DNA of 64,000 nucleotides from Micromonospora rubida (GCF_009908295.1 NZ_JAAALO010000002.1:97480-161479); one strand, 5' to 3'; shown: positions 40,894 to 49,773, counted from the stretch's first letter. Program-made: numbers and translations. The notes: generated by a model from the letters alone, not told the origin.

Positions 40894-41136
40894 GTGACTG
40901 AGCCGAACCACTCCCCCGAGATCGAGCCGAGCGGGGCCGACCTCGCCCAGATCGAGCAGGAGTTGCCGCTGATCGAAGCTGAGGTTCTGTTGCTGGACGC
41001 GCAGATCATCGTGCTGACCGGCGACGCCGGTCCGACCGAGTTGGACTGGCAGCGGCTTCGTCGGGCGCAGCGTCGGGTGCTGCGGGAAGCGCGTGACCTG
41101 CTCGCCGTTCGCTCGGCCGCCGTCCGGGCCGCGTAG
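40894..41136 (+). CDS. Small AICE protein (DUF6284-like)
   Basis: The product is 80 residues, GTG start at 40894 with GAAGGG upstream. LPLIEAEVLLLDAQIIVLTG then ELDWQRLRRAQRRVLREARD gives a helical hairpin typical of small proteins at the start of AICE operons. Function unknown. It is the first gene of the rightward operon. Confidence 0.65.
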   Translation: MTEPNHSPEIEPSGADLAQIEQELPLIEAEVLLLDAQIIVLTGDAGPTELDWQRLRRAQRRVLREARDLLAVRSAAVRAA

Positions 41137-41139
41137 GCG

Positions 41140-41358
41140 GTGGCCACCGTGAGCCGTCGATTCCCGATCCCCCGCCCCGCCGGGGACTCCCGCTTCACGT
41201 TCGGTCTGGCGCTGGACGTGGCCCAGGTCCTCGCCGCGCACGGCTACCCGTCGATGACCGAGCCGTACGACGGGTGCGGCCCGGACCTGCTGGCCCTGCA
41301 ACAAGCCCTGTTCTCGCTCATCTACGGCACTGACGAATCGAAGGGGAACCTGTCATGA
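41140..41358 (+). CDS. Small AICE protein
   Basis: The product is 72 residues, starting GTG three bases after the previous stop (a second GTG at 41149 is possible). DSRFTFGLALDVAQVLAAHG then GPDLLALQQALFSLIYG is a compact helical pattern found in AICE operons. It overlaps the next gene by 4 bases. No known function. Confidence 0.65.
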   Translation: MATVSRRFPIPRPAGDSRFTFGLALDVAQVLAAHGYPSMTEPYDGCGPDLLALQQALFSLIYGTDESKGNLS

Positions 41359-42146
41359 CCGCCCCCACGCTCTCGGCCTTCCCCCGGCCGGTCGAAGACC
41401 TGATCCCCGCCGCCCGCGACCTGGCCGACCACCTCGGCGAGATCCCATCGCGCAACCGCCTCAAGAAGGAACTGCGGGTGGGTGGCCCGAAGGCAGACGC
41501 GATCCTCGCCACCCTCACCCACACCGACACCCCGCCGCTCACTGAGCCCGCCACCGACCCGGCCGACACCACCCCAGACCCGCTCGCCGACCCGAACCCG
41601 CTGCCGGACCTGCCGCCGATCACCGACGACACCCCGCCGGACGTGTCGGAGCAGGCAGCACCCGTCGTAGACCTGGGCACCAACATCACCACCGAGGCGA
41701 TCCCGACCGACTCGACGGACAACGCGCGGGCCGTGGCGTGGCCGGTGGTGCTGCTGGCCCTGCCCGCGTTCGTGGCGATCTGGTCCGGATGGGTCGGACT
41801 CGGCGGACTCACCGGGTTCGGCCAGGTCCACCCGCTGCCGGGAATCTGGGACAGCTTCTCCATCAACTCGGCCATCACCCTGCCGATCGGCGTGGAGACC
41901 TACGGCGCGTACGCCCTCTACGTCTGGCTGTCCGGCCGCGTGCCGGACCTGGCCCGCCGGTTCGCCAAGTGGTCGGCCATCGCCTCGCTGCTCGTCGGCG
42001 CGCTCGGCCAGGTCGCCTACCACCTGCTCGTCGCCGCCGGCATCACCTCGGCCCCGTGGTGGATCACCACCGCCGTCGCCTGCCTCCCGGTCGCCGTGCT
42101 CGGCATGGGCGCCGCCCTCGCGCACCTCGTCCGCACCCACGACTAG
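41355..42146 (+). CDS. SpdB/DUF2637-like membrane protein
   Basis: The product is 263 residues. The first 115 are soluble and rich in Pro/Asp/Thr, with a small N-terminal helix-turn-helix-like part (LADHLGEIPSRNRLKKELRV). Four transmembrane helices follow (VAWPVVLLALPAFVAIWSGW; ITLPIGVETYGAYALYVWLS; AIASLLVGALGQVAYHLLVA; TTAVACLPVAVLGMGAALA). Similar proteins spread conjugative plasmids between mycelial compartments (Spd). It overlaps the preceding stop as ATGA. Confidence 0.8.
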   Translation: MTAPTLSAFPRPVEDLIPAARDLADHLGEIPSRNRLKKELRVGGPKADAILATLTHTDTPPLTEPATDPADTTPDPLADPNPLPDLPPITDDTPPDVSEQAAPVVDLGTNITTEAIPTDSTDNARAVAWPVVLLALPAFVAIWSGWVGLGGLTGFGQVHPLPGIWDSFSINSAITLPIGVETYGAYALYVWLSGRVPDLARRFAKWSAIASLLVGALGQVAYHLLVAAGITSAPWWITTAVACLPVAVLGMGAALAHLVRTHD

Positions 42147-42152
42147 CTATGC

Positions 42153-42198
42153 CCGGCGGCGCGGCCTCACGGCCTGGAAACCTGCGCCGCGCCGCCGG
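42153..42198 (+). other. Intercistronic 13-bp-stem hairpin (copy 1)
   Basis: CCGGCGGCGCGGC and GCCGCGCCGCCGG pair perfectly around 20 bases, just after the SpdB-like gene. A close copy lies at 42933-42977. It could be a processing or attenuation hairpin that sets expression of downstream genes, or a protein-binding site. Confidence 0.6.
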
Positions 42199-42240
42199 CC
42201 CTCACCCCTCGACCCTCACGGAATCTCAGGAGAGACACCC

Positions 42241-42708
42241 ATGTTCGCAGACCCCACCGGCACCCGCGCCGCCGCGTTCGCCGCCGTGTTCGTCGCCCTC
42301 TACGTCGCCCACCAGGTCGCCGACCACTGGGTCCAGACCCAGCACCAGGCCGACTGCAAAGGCCAGCCCGGATGGGCAGGCCGGATCGCCTGCGCCACCC
42401 ACGTCGCCACCTACACCCTCACCGCCGGCCTGGCCCTGGTGTTCCTGGTCGCCGGCACCGGGCTGCGGCCGGACCCGTGGGGCGTGGTGGTCGGGTTGAC
42501 CGTCTCGGCGGTCACGCACTACATCGCCGATCGGCGCACCCCGCTCAAGCGCATCGCCGCCGCTCTCGGGTCAGCCCGCTTCTACGCCCTGGGTGCTCCC
42601 CGGCCCGGCCGCGACGACAACCCGTCCCTTGGCACCGGGGCCTACGCCCTCGACCAGTCCTGGCACATCGGGTGGCTGTTCATCGCCGCCCTGTTCTGCG
42701 CCGCCTGA
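42241..42708 (+). CDS. DUF3307-like membrane protein
   Basis: The product is 155 residues with LYVAHQVADHWVQTQHQADC, HVATYTLTAGLALVFLVAGT and HYIADRRTPLKRIAAALG; the repeated His residues in membrane helices (HQVADHW, THYIADRR) match DUF3307 proteins common in AICEs. About four hydrophobic stretches are present. Function is unknown. SD AGGAGAGA precedes the ATG. Confidence 0.75.
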   Translation: MFADPTGTRAAAFAAVFVALYVAHQVADHWVQTQHQADCKGQPGWAGRIACATHVATYTLTAGLALVFLVAGTGLRPDPWGVVVGLTVSAVTHYIADRRTPLKRIAAALGSARFYALGAPRPGRDDNPSLGTGAYALDQSWHIGWLFIAALFCAA

Positions 42709-42731
42709 CTTCCCTGAGAGGACTACTGACC

Positions 42732-42926
42732 ATGGCCAAGAACCTGATCAACAAGGCGTTCGACGCGATCACGCGCTGCCTGCCCTGCAAGGGCACCGGC
42801 CGGGTGGCGCACTACACCCAGGGCTGCAACGACGTCATCGACAAGAACGGCCGCAAGGTCGCCTACACCGACTGCACCGCGATGAAGACCTGCCCCACCT
42901 GCGGCGGATCAGGCCGCTCCCGCTAA
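42732..42926 (+). CDS. Small DnaJ-type zinc-ribbon protein
   Basis: The product is 64 residues with CLPCKGTGRV and CPTCGGSGRS, the CxxCxGxG repeats of the DnaJ zinc centre, plus two more Cys between. It probably binds one or two zinc ions. It follows the DUF3307-like gene after 23 bases. Function in the element is unknown. Confidence 0.7.
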   Translation: MAKNLINKAFDAITRCLPCKGTGRVAHYTQGCNDVIDKNGRKVAYTDCTAMKTCPTCGGSGRSR

Positions 42927-42932
42927 CCCCGC

Positions 42933-42977
42933 CCGGCAGCGCGGCCAACCGGCTACCAACCCGCGCCGCGCTGCCGG
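42933..42977 (+). other. Intercistronic 13-bp-stem hairpin (copy 2)
   Basis: CCGGCAGCGCGGC and GCCGCGCTGCCGG pair around 19 bases, right before the translocase gene. It differs from the copy at 42153 by one compensated base pair, so pairing is conserved although sequence changed. Confidence 0.6.
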
Positions 42978-43023
42978 CCCCTACCTCCCGAGGAACATCC
43001 CCGAGCTTGGAGGAACCCCCATC

Positions 43024-45207
43024 ATGACGTCCCCCAACGACGACAACCGCTTCGACTGGCAGGCAGCAGAGCACGATCTGACCGACCCGAACAGCCCGGA
43101 TGCCGACGTGGTCGACCTCGACGCCGCCCGCGCCGCCCGCACCACCGACCCCGACACCGACGACGGCGGGACGGCGCTGGTCGACTCGCCGGCCGCGCAA
43201 CGGTCACCGCGGTTCACCCTCGACGGCGCGCGCGCCGGGCAGCGCCGCCCGATCCTGCCCGCCTGGCTGCGCTCCCGTGCCGAGCTGGCCGACGTGATGC
43301 GGTGGGCGGTGGGGCACCTCCTACACACCAGCGCCTACCACTCGCTGCGCCTGCCGAAGTACGCCGGCAAACTCGCCCTCCGCGCCCCCGTCGGCGCGAT
43401 CCGGCTCGTGTCCGGGGCGACGCGGTGGTTGTTCGATTGGGAAGGCGAGACGCTGCGTCAGTCGACGTCCCAGACCCGCGACGGAGACCTCTACCTGAAG
43501 CTGTCGAAGCAGCGTGACCGGCGGGTGCGGTGGCGCGGCATCGTCACCGTCTTCACCCTCGCGGTGACCCTGGCCGGGGGCGTCGCCGTGGCCCTGGCCC
43601 CACCCTGGGCACGATGGGCCGTCCTCGCCCTGCTCGTGACGCTGTGCGGGATGCTCGGTCAGCCGGCCGACAAGCCGTTGCTCGACACCGCCGTGGTCAT
43701 CCCCCGCGTCGCCCGGCTCACCTCGGACGTGGTGGTGCGCGCCCTGGCCGTGCTCGGCATCGCCGGCATCACCCAAGCCATCGCCAAGCAAGGCACCCGC
43801 GCCATCGCGTTTACCGCGCCGATCACCCGCGACGGCCCGGGATGGCGGGCCGACATCGACCTACCGCCCGGCGTGACGGCAGGGGACGTGATCGAGCGGC
43901 GTGACCGGCTCGCCGCCGGCCTCACCCGCCCTCTCGGCTGCGTGTGGCCGGAGGGACAGCCGGAGGTGCACCCCGGCCGGCTGCTGCTGTGGGTGGGAGA
44001 TCAGGACATGGCCGCCACTCCGCCGAAGCCGTGGCCGCTGCTCAAGACCATGGGCGGGTTCGACCTGGGGCGTCCGGTGCCGTTCGGCACCGACCCGCGC
44101 GGCCGGATCATCTCCTTCGAACTCCCGTACACCAACCTGCTCATCGGGTCGATCCCCGGCTACGGCAAGACTGCCGCCACCCAAGTGCCCATGCTCGCCG
44201 CCGCTCTCGACCCGTACGCGGAACTGTGGTGCTTCGACTTCAAGGGCACCGGCGGCTTGGACCCGTTGGAGAAGGTGTCGGCGCGGTACGCGTCGGGGCA
44301 GGACGACGACACCGCCGAGGAAGGGCTGCTCGCACTGCGGGAGTTGCGCAAGGAGTGCCAGCGCCGCGCCGCCGTCATCAAGGGCCTCCCCAAGGCGGTG
44401 TGCCCGGACAACAAGGTCACCCCCGAACTCGCCCGCCGCAAGAAGCTGGGCCTTCACTGGCTCGTCGTCGCCCTGGACGAAGTACAGGAACTGTTCTCCC
44501 ACCCGGAGTTCGGCAAGGAAGCCGGCGAGCTGGCGGAGAAGATCATCAAGCTCGGTCGCGCCCTAGGCGTGATCCTCGTCGTGGCCACCCAGCGGCCCGA
44601 CGCCAAGAGCCTGCCCACCGGGGTCAGCGCAAACGCCGGTACCCGGTTCTGCCTGCGCGTCATGGGTCAGATCGAAAACGACATGATCCTCGGCACGTCG
44701 GCGTACAAGAACGGCATCCGGGCGACCATGTTCGCGAAGAAGGACAAGGGCGTCGGCTACCTCGTCGGTGCTGCCGACGACGCGCAGATCGTGCGGACCT
44801 TCTACGTCGACGGGCCCACCGCAGAGAAGGTCATCGACCGGGCGCGCGCCCTGCGGGAAGCCGCCGGCACCCTGACCGGCCACGCCATCGGGCAGGCCGC
44901 ACCGACCCCGGCCGCCCGCCGGGACACCCTGCTCGACGACATCCTCACCGTGCTCCCGGCCACGGAGCCGAAGGTATGGGCGGAGACGCTGACCGAGCGC
45001 CTGGCCGAGCTGAACCCTGACGCGTACGCCGACCTGACCCGCGACCAACTCGTTGCAGCGCTCAAGCCGTACGGGATCACCACCGGACAGGTGTGGGGCA
45101 CCGACCCGACCACGGGCAAGGGTGCGAACCGGCGCGGCATCGACCGGGCCGACATCACGAATGCGGTTGCGGAGCGTAACAAGCGGCGGGGAGACAAAGC
45201 CGCCTAA
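43024..45207 (+). CDS. traB: FtsK/SpoIIIE-type conjugative DNA translocase (TraB-like)
   Basis: The product is 727 residues. A disordered acidic N-terminus is followed by two or three membrane helices (VFTLAVTLAGGVAVALA, ARWAVLALLVTLCGML), then the ATPase with Walker A GSIPGYGKTA near 376-385 and Walker B LVVALDEVQEL near 480. A C-terminal winged-helix-like region (DQLVAALKPYGITTGQVWGT) may read DNA sites. It should form a hexameric pump moving double-stranded element DNA between mycelia. Confidence 0.9.
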   Translation: MTSPNDDNRFDWQAAEHDLTDPNSPDADVVDLDAARAARTTDPDTDDGGTALVDSPAAQRSPRFTLDGARAGQRRPILPAWLRSRAELADVMRWAVGHLLHTSAYHSLRLPKYAGKLALRAPVGAIRLVSGATRWLFDWEGETLRQSTSQTRDGDLYLKLSKQRDRRVRWRGIVTVFTLAVTLAGGVAVALAPPWARWAVLALLVTLCGMLGQPADKPLLDTAVVIPRVARLTSDVVVRALAVLGIAGITQAIAKQGTRAIAFTAPITRDGPGWRADIDLPPGVTAGDVIERRDRLAAGLTRPLGCVWPEGQPEVHPGRLLLWVGDQDMAATPPKPWPLLKTMGGFDLGRPVPFGTDPRGRIISFELPYTNLLIGSIPGYGKTAATQVPMLAAALDPYAELWCFDFKGTGGLDPLEKVSARYASGQDDDTAEEGLLALRELRKECQRRAAVIKGLPKAVCPDNKVTPELARRKKLGLHWLVVALDEVQELFSHPEFGKEAGELAEKIIKLGRALGVILVVATQRPDAKSLPTGVSANAGTRFCLRVMGQIENDMILGTSAYKNGIRATMFAKKDKGVGYLVGAADDAQIVRTFYVDGPTAEKVIDRARALREAAGTLTGHAIGQAAPTPAARRDTLLDDILTVLPATEPKVWAETLTERLAELNPDAYADLTRDQLVAALKPYGITTGQVWGTDPTTGKGANRRGIDRADITNAVAERNKRRGDKAA

Positions 45208-45225
45208 CCCGGACGGCATGTGGTC

Positions 45226-45259
45226 GCTAGGTCTAGCGGCACCCCCCGCTAGACCTAGC
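45226..45259. repeat. 14-bp inverted repeat with GCTAG motifs after traB, candidate clt
   Basis: GCTAGGTCTAGCGG and CCGCTAGACCTAGC pair perfectly around a 6-base loop. Further GCTAG/CTAGC motifs follow at about 45265, 45303 and 45375. Streptomyces conjugative plasmids keep short TraB-recognition repeats (clt) near traB, so this is a candidate transfer locus; it may also end traB transcription. Confidence 0.5.
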
Positions 45260-45312
45260 ACCCCTGCTAGCACCACACCCCAACCCTGGCCAGCGCCCTA
45301 ATTCCTAGCGGC

Positions 45313-45594
45313 GTGACCCTCGCACACCCGAAAACCGGCCTGTGGAGGCATTTGGTGGTCCCCATCGCCCTGCTCGCTAGCCTCGCCACCCTCATCTACG
45401 CAGCGTCATATCTCGCCGTGTGCGCCGTGTCCCCGTGGGGACGCTGCCGACGCTGCCACGGCCGACGCTCGCACCGCACGGCCATCGGCACCCGACGCGA
45501 CTGCCCCCGCTGCGACGGCACAGGCATCCGCGTCCGCACCGGCCGCCGGCTACTCGACTACATCCGCGCCGAGTACCGGGCAGGCCAGCAGTGA
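45313..45594 (+). CDS. Small membrane protein with zinc ribbon
   Basis: The product is 93 residues, GTG start. LVVPIALLASLATLIYAASY LAV is one transmembrane stretch, then CRRCHGRRSH and CPRCDGTGIR form a zinc ribbon like the DnaJ type seen in the gene at 42732. It is coupled to the next gene by GTGA. Function unknown; perhaps a membrane partner in transfer. Confidence 0.65.
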   Translation: MTLAHPKTGLWRHLVVPIALLASLATLIYAASYLAVCAVSPWGRCRRCHGRRSHRTAIGTRRDCPRCDGTGIRVRTGRRLLDYIRAEYRAGQQ

Positions 45595-45893
45595 CCGCCC
45601 GCCCCGGCCGGCACGGTCACACCGGATGGTGCGGGCGCGACCATCGCTGCAACCTCGGCGAACACCGCTCGGCGGAGATCGTGGTCGACCTCCCCGGCCA
45701 CGCCCGCGCCGTCCTCGTCCGCGTTCGGGCCAGCGACGGCCGCGAACACGCGGAGATCCGCGTACGAGTCGCCCTGGCCGACGTCGACCCGGCCGCCCGC
45801 CGCCAGCTCGGCACCCTGCTCGCCGACCTGCGCGACCTGGTGACCCGCGCCGCCGCAGTTCGCCGGCCGCGCCCCGGCCGCAAGGCCGCCTGA
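45591..45893 (+). CDS. Small hypothetical AICE protein
   Basis: The product is 100 residues, GTG start inside the previous stop. WCGRDHRCNLGEHRSAEIVV has Cys/His that may bind metal; the rest is a beta-alpha fold (ARAVLVRVRASDGREHAEIR then LGTLLADLRDLVTRAAAV). It lies just before the replication protein. Function unknown. Confidence 0.6.
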   Translation: MTARPGRHGHTGWCGRDHRCNLGEHRSAEIVVDLPGHARAVLVRVRASDGREHAEIRVRVALADVDPAARRQLGTLLADLRDLVTRAAAVRRPRPGRKAA

Positions 45894-45929
45894 CTTGCCC
45901 TTCCCGACTCACGACAGGAGCACGTCATC

Positions 45930-47885
45930 GTGACCCGACCTCCCGCGCACGACCACGCCGCCGAGCAGGCCGTGATCGGCGCCGCGCTACTCAACCCGTC
46001 CGTCGTCGCCGACCTCGCCCCTACGCTCGCCCCGGCCGACTTTCACCGGCCCGCGCACGGCCGGTTGTGGGAAACGCTCTGCGCGATGCACGCCGCCAGC
46101 GAACCAGTCGACCCGATCGCCCTGGCTGCCCGCCTCGCCACGACCGGCGACCTGGCCAAGGTCGGCGGTGCCCCGTACCTGCACACCCTGATTGCCGCCG
46201 TGCCCACCACGGCGAACGCGGGCCACTACGCGCGGATCGTCGCCGACCACGCCCGCCGCCGCCAGGTCGCCGACCTCGGCGTCTACTTCGCCGAGAAAGC
46301 CGACCAAGGTACGGACGTCGCCGATATCCTCGCCACCGGCCGCGCGATGCTCGATCACGCTGCCACCGGCACTCAGTGGGCCCCGCTGATCCCGCTCGGC
46401 GACCGCCGGCACCTCCCCGAGTTCCCGGCCTACGTGCTGCCCAAGTGGGTCGCCGAGCACGTCTACGCCGTCGCCGAGTTCACCCAAACCCCGGTCGATC
46501 TGGCCGGCTGCATCGCATTGGCCGCTCTCTCGACCGCCGCCGGGGGCCGCGCCGAAGTGGAGGTGCGCGGTTCCTGGCGCGAGCCGACAAACCTGTTCAC
46601 CGTCGTCGTATTGCCGCCCGGCTCCCGTAAGTCCGCCGTCTTCGCCGCCATGACCGGGCCGCTACTCGCCGCTGAGAAAGCCCTTGTCGAGCGCACCAAA
46701 CCGGCGATCGTGGAAGCCGAACTCGCCGCCCGCGTCGCGGGCAAGACGGCGGAGAAAGCCGCCATCGCCGCCGCGAACGCCGACACCTCCGGCCGGGACA
46801 CCCTGCTCGCCGAAGCGACCGCCGCCGCGATGAACGCCGACGCCGTCACCGTCCCTGTTCTGCCGCAACTGGTCGCCGACGACGTCACCAGCGAGGAAGC
46901 CGCATCCCTGCTCGCCGAGCAGGGCGGACGCCTCGCCGTCCTGTCCCCGGAAGGCGGAGTCTTCGCCACCATCGCCGGCCGCTACTCCGGCACCCCCAAC
47001 CTGGAAGTCTTCCTCAAAGGCCACGCCGGAGACATGCTGCGCGTCAACCGCCGCTCCCGAGCCCCCGAGCACGTCGAACACCCCGCGCTCACCCTCGGCC
47101 TGGCCGTACAACCCGACGTGCTGCGCGACATCGCCGACATGCCCGGCTTCCGAGGCAAAGGACTGCTGGCCCGAATCCTGTTCAGCCTCCCGGAAAACAC
47201 CGTCGGCCGCCGAAAGATCGGCGCCGACCCGGTACCCGAACCCATCGCCACCGCCTACGCCGCCAACCTCGGCACCCTGGTCGCCACCCTCGCCGAATGG
47301 ACCGACCCCGCCGTGCTGCCGCTCACCCCGGAAGCCAACGAACGGGTACTGGACATCGAACGGGCCGTTGAGCCACGCCTTGCCCCCGGCGGCGCGTGGG
47401 GACACGTTGTGGACTGGGGTAGCAAATACACCGGTGCCGTCGTTCGCCTCGCCGGGCTGATCCACCTCGCCGAACACCTGCGCGACGGCTGGGGCAAACC
47501 CGTCACCGCCGAAACCGTCGAACGCGCCGCCCTACTCGGCGAGTACTTCGCCGCCCACGCCCTGGCCGCGTTCAACGACATGGGCGCAGACAAGGCCAGC
47601 CGCAACGCCAGGCACATCCTGGCCTGGATCGAGCGCACCGGCTCGACCAGCTTTACCAAGCGAGACGCCTTCCGCGCCCTCAAGTCAGCCCAGTTGCCCA
47701 CCGCTGGCGACTTCGACGGCCCGCTTGCCGCCCTCGAAGCTCACGGCTACCTGCGCCAGATTGATACTCCCGAGCGTCCCCGTTCCGGCGGACGACCATC
47801 CTCCCCGACGTACCTCGTTCATCCCGACGTGCACCGGCAAGACGCGCCAGTCCACGCCCTGTCAAACGCCCCACGGTCAGCCTGA
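45930..47885 (+). CDS. AICE replication protein (DnaB-N plus DUF3987 helicase-like)
   Basis: The product is 651 residues, GTG start. Residues 1-110 match the DnaB helicase N-terminal domain (EQAVIGAALLNPSVVADLAP, KVGGAPYLHTLIAAVPTTAN). The rest is a DUF3987 ATPase-like domain with a P-loop-like PPGSRKSAVF near 229 and YSGTPNLEVFLKGHAGDML. It likely starts or drives autonomous replication of the excised element. No primase-polymerase domain is present, so host primase may be used. A 27-bp hairpin follows it directly. Confidence 0.8.
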   Translation: MTRPPAHDHAAEQAVIGAALLNPSVVADLAPTLAPADFHRPAHGRLWETLCAMHAASEPVDPIALAARLATTGDLAKVGGAPYLHTLIAAVPTTANAGHYARIVADHARRRQVADLGVYFAEKADQGTDVADILATGRAMLDHAATGTQWAPLIPLGDRRHLPEFPAYVLPKWVAEHVYAVAEFTQTPVDLAGCIALAALSTAAGGRAEVEVRGSWREPTNLFTVVVLPPGSRKSAVFAAMTGPLLAAEKALVERTKPAIVEAELAARVAGKTAEKAAIAAANADTSGRDTLLAEATAAAMNADAVTVPVLPQLVADDVTSEEAASLLAEQGGRLAVLSPEGGVFATIAGRYSGTPNLEVFLKGHAGDMLRVNRRSRAPEHVEHPALTLGLAVQPDVLRDIADMPGFRGKGLLARILFSLPENTVGRRKIGADPVPEPIATAYAANLGTLVATLAEWTDPAVLPLTPEANERVLDIERAVEPRLAPGGAWGHVVDWGSKYTGAVVRLAGLIHLAEHLRDGWGKPVTAETVERAALLGEYFAAHALAAFNDMGADKASRNARHILAWIERTGSTSFTKRDAFRALKSAQLPTAGDFDGPLAALEAHGYLRQIDTPERPRSGGRPSSPTYLVHPDVHRQDAPVHALSNAPRSA

Positions 47886-47893
47886 ACGCTCCT

Positions 47894-47960
47894 GCCAGAA
47901 CTGCCACAACCGCCAAAACCGGCGCAACTCAGGGGTTTTGGCGGTTGTGGCAGTTCTGGC
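47894..47960. repeat. 27-bp perfect hairpin after the replication gene, candidate origin
   Basis: Arms 47894-47920 and 47934-47960 are perfectly complementary over 27 bases around a 13-base loop; the right arm begins GGTTTTGGCGG. It starts 9 bases past the replication gene. With no T-run it may be an origin or single-strand structure as likely as a terminator. Confidence 0.65.
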
Positions 47961-48009
47961 GTGGGTATCAGGAGGTCTTGCGATGCATAACCGAACGGGG
48001 CCGACCACC

Positions 48010-48285
48010 CTATTTGCTGGTGATGCCTTCGCTTGCTTCGTGCTCGTCGCCGACGCCTTCCCCGGCGACAGGGTCCGAGTCCTCGACGGAGAGCTCCTGC
48101 ACGCGTTTGGCGAAGCTCCTCGCCTTGAACTCCCGGTACCCGAAGGCGGCTCCCGCGACGACGAGGCCCCCAACGATCGACGCGCCGGCAACTATCGCTC
48201 GGCCTTTCTTGCCTTCGGCCAAGCCCTGGGCGAGCCCATCAGTCAAGCCCTGATGGTAGCCGTTGCCCCACGCCGAATTGCCCAT
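48010..48285 (-). CDS. Small membrane protein
   Basis: The product is 91 residues. NGYHQGLTDGLAQGLAEGKK GRA precedes one Gly/Ala-rich membrane helix (AIVAGASIVGGLVVAGAAFG) and a charged cytoplasmic tail (SFAKRVQELSVEDSDPVAGE). It converges on the replication gene across the hairpin. Function unknown. Confidence 0.55.
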   Translation of the reverse strand: MGNSAWGNGYHQGLTDGLAQGLAEGKKGRAIVAGASIVGGLVVAGAAFGYREFKARSFAKRVQELSVEDSDPVAGEGVGDEHEASEGITSK

Positions 48286-48450
48286 GCCAGTCCCCTTACC
48301 CACTGCTCGTGAATCGGGGTAGAGCCTAGCGGCGGGTGCCACCTGCAGGCTACCTGGCAAACCCTGATGAAGATCACCCGCGGCGAGCTGCAGATCTTGA
48401 AAGGTCAGCTTTGGTCCACTGTGATGCGTGGTCTCGCTGGTCGGGGGTAG

Positions 48451-48948
48451 ATCGATGTGTTCTCCCGCCGGATCGTTGGGTGGAAGACCACCGACCTGAT
48501 CCTCGCCGCCCTCGAATACGGCATCTGGTCCCGCGATGTCCGCGACGGCCAGTTGATCCGCCACTCGGACAGGGGATCGAACTACACGTAGTTCCGCTTC
48601 TCCGAAAGCTTGCAGGACAACGGGATCCTGCCCTCGATGGGCTCCGTCGGCGACTCGTACGACAACGCGCTGATGGAGAACTTCTGGTCAACGTTGAAGA
48701 TCGAACTCGTCTACCGCACCTCGTGGCGCATCCGTGACGAGGCCGAGAACGCGATCTTCGCCTACATCGACGGCTGGTACAACATCCGCCGCATCCAACG
48801 CGAGCTGGGCTACCCTCAGTCCCGACGAGTACGAGACCACCTGGCACAGCCGCCAGACGGAACCAACCGAGCCACCTATCGCCATCCCTCCACCAGCCGG
48901 GAGCAGGTAACCACCGCTCTATCAAAGCGGGGGAAACTCAAGCTATGA
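48451..48948 (+). pseudogene. IS3-family transposase (OrfB) remnant
   Basis: IDVFSRRIVGWKTTD, then after an in-frame TAG near 48590 the frame continues as GSVGDSYDNALMENFWSTLK, RIRDEAENAIFAYIDGWYN and RRIQRELGYPQSRR, the rve integrase core of IS3-type OrfB. The N-terminal two thirds is missing and a stop interrupts the rest, so the copy is dead. No terminal inverted repeats could be seen. Confidence 0.85.
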
Positions 48949-49773
48949 AACGGGCTGCACCGGAGCAAGAACTGTCCAACCGTGCGACGTGTAGCGCAGT
49001 GAGGGTGTATTCGGGTAGTCCGAGATCAACCATAGGTGAGTAATCTCTGTCGGCAAGACAGGGTGGCGTGCTGGTGGCCCATAGTTGGCTACAGTCATCA
49101 GACAACCATGGACCTCAAGCGAGGAAGCTGGCATGAACGGGACGACAACCGCCAGGTGCCGTTCGTTGCGACCGGATCGCGCCAACTTGCGCCGCTCACC
49201 CTCACAACGGCCAGAGGCAACGAAGCCTTCGACCCAATCTGCCAGCTTGTTGGGGTGTGAACTGCCCACCCATCCGACCCGCAGCCGGACGGTTCCTGGC
49301 ACTAGAGGCGGCGAACCGGGCGGGTCGGGCAACGCCGCGACGAAGCCGAGGTCACTGATGCCGGCGGGGATTGTGGTCTGAAACGGTGAGTCGGGATAGA
49401 TCGTTACGCCAGCCGCGTGTGCCTCCTCCAACCCCAAGAGGAACGGAGCTAGTACCTTCTTCGCCCACGACCTCGGCCGGTCCGGGTATCGGTTAATGCT
49501 GATTTCCCAGCCCAGCCTACACGGCGTTACATCCAGGTATTCGATGCGCTTCGCGTGCCAACCGGCTGCAGCCTCGTCGCGGTCCTCGGTAACCTCCACC
49601 GCCGCCATCGGGGTGGGCCCTCGCATGATGTCGAAGTCGTGGACCGCATGGCCCGTGTTGAGGTCAGCGTTCTTGAGCCAACGCGGCTTGCTGTGGCGTG
49701 CGATGACCATCCAGGCCAGCGCCTCGGAAGGCTTGACGGGTGGTGCAATGACGCGCTCTGGGTAGAACCTCAA
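48943..49773 (-). CDS. Unknown cargo protein with nuclease-like N-terminus
   Basis: The product is up to 276 residues; Met22 is an alternative start. WLKNADLNTGHAVHDFDIM followed by MAAVEVTEDRDEAAAGWHAK has the D...ExT pattern found in actinobacterial proteins with a PD-(D/E)XK-like fold, though the catalytic Lys is not clear. GWEISINRYPDRPRSWAKKV and a beta-rich C-terminal part follow. It may be a defence or nuclease-related protein. No firm family. Confidence 0.55.
   Translation of the reverse strand: MRFYPERVIAPPVKPSEALAWMVIARHSKPRWLKNADLNTGHAVHDFDIMRGPTPMAAVEVTEDRDEAAAGWHAKRIEYLDVTPCRLGWEISINRYPDRPRSWAKKVLAPFLLGLEEAHAAGVTIYPDSPFQTTIPAGISDLGFVAALPDPPGSPPLVPGTVRLRVGWVGSSHPNKLADWVEGFVASGRCEGERRKLARSGRNERHLAVVVPFMPASSLEVHGCLMTVANYGPPARHPVLPTEITHLWLISDYPNTPSLRYTSHGWTVLAPVQPVS

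Noticed and set aside
48360..48450. N-terminal part of the IS3 OrfB gene
   Set aside because: The bases before 48451 do not translate to the expected transposase N-terminus in any frame, so the copy is truncated there.
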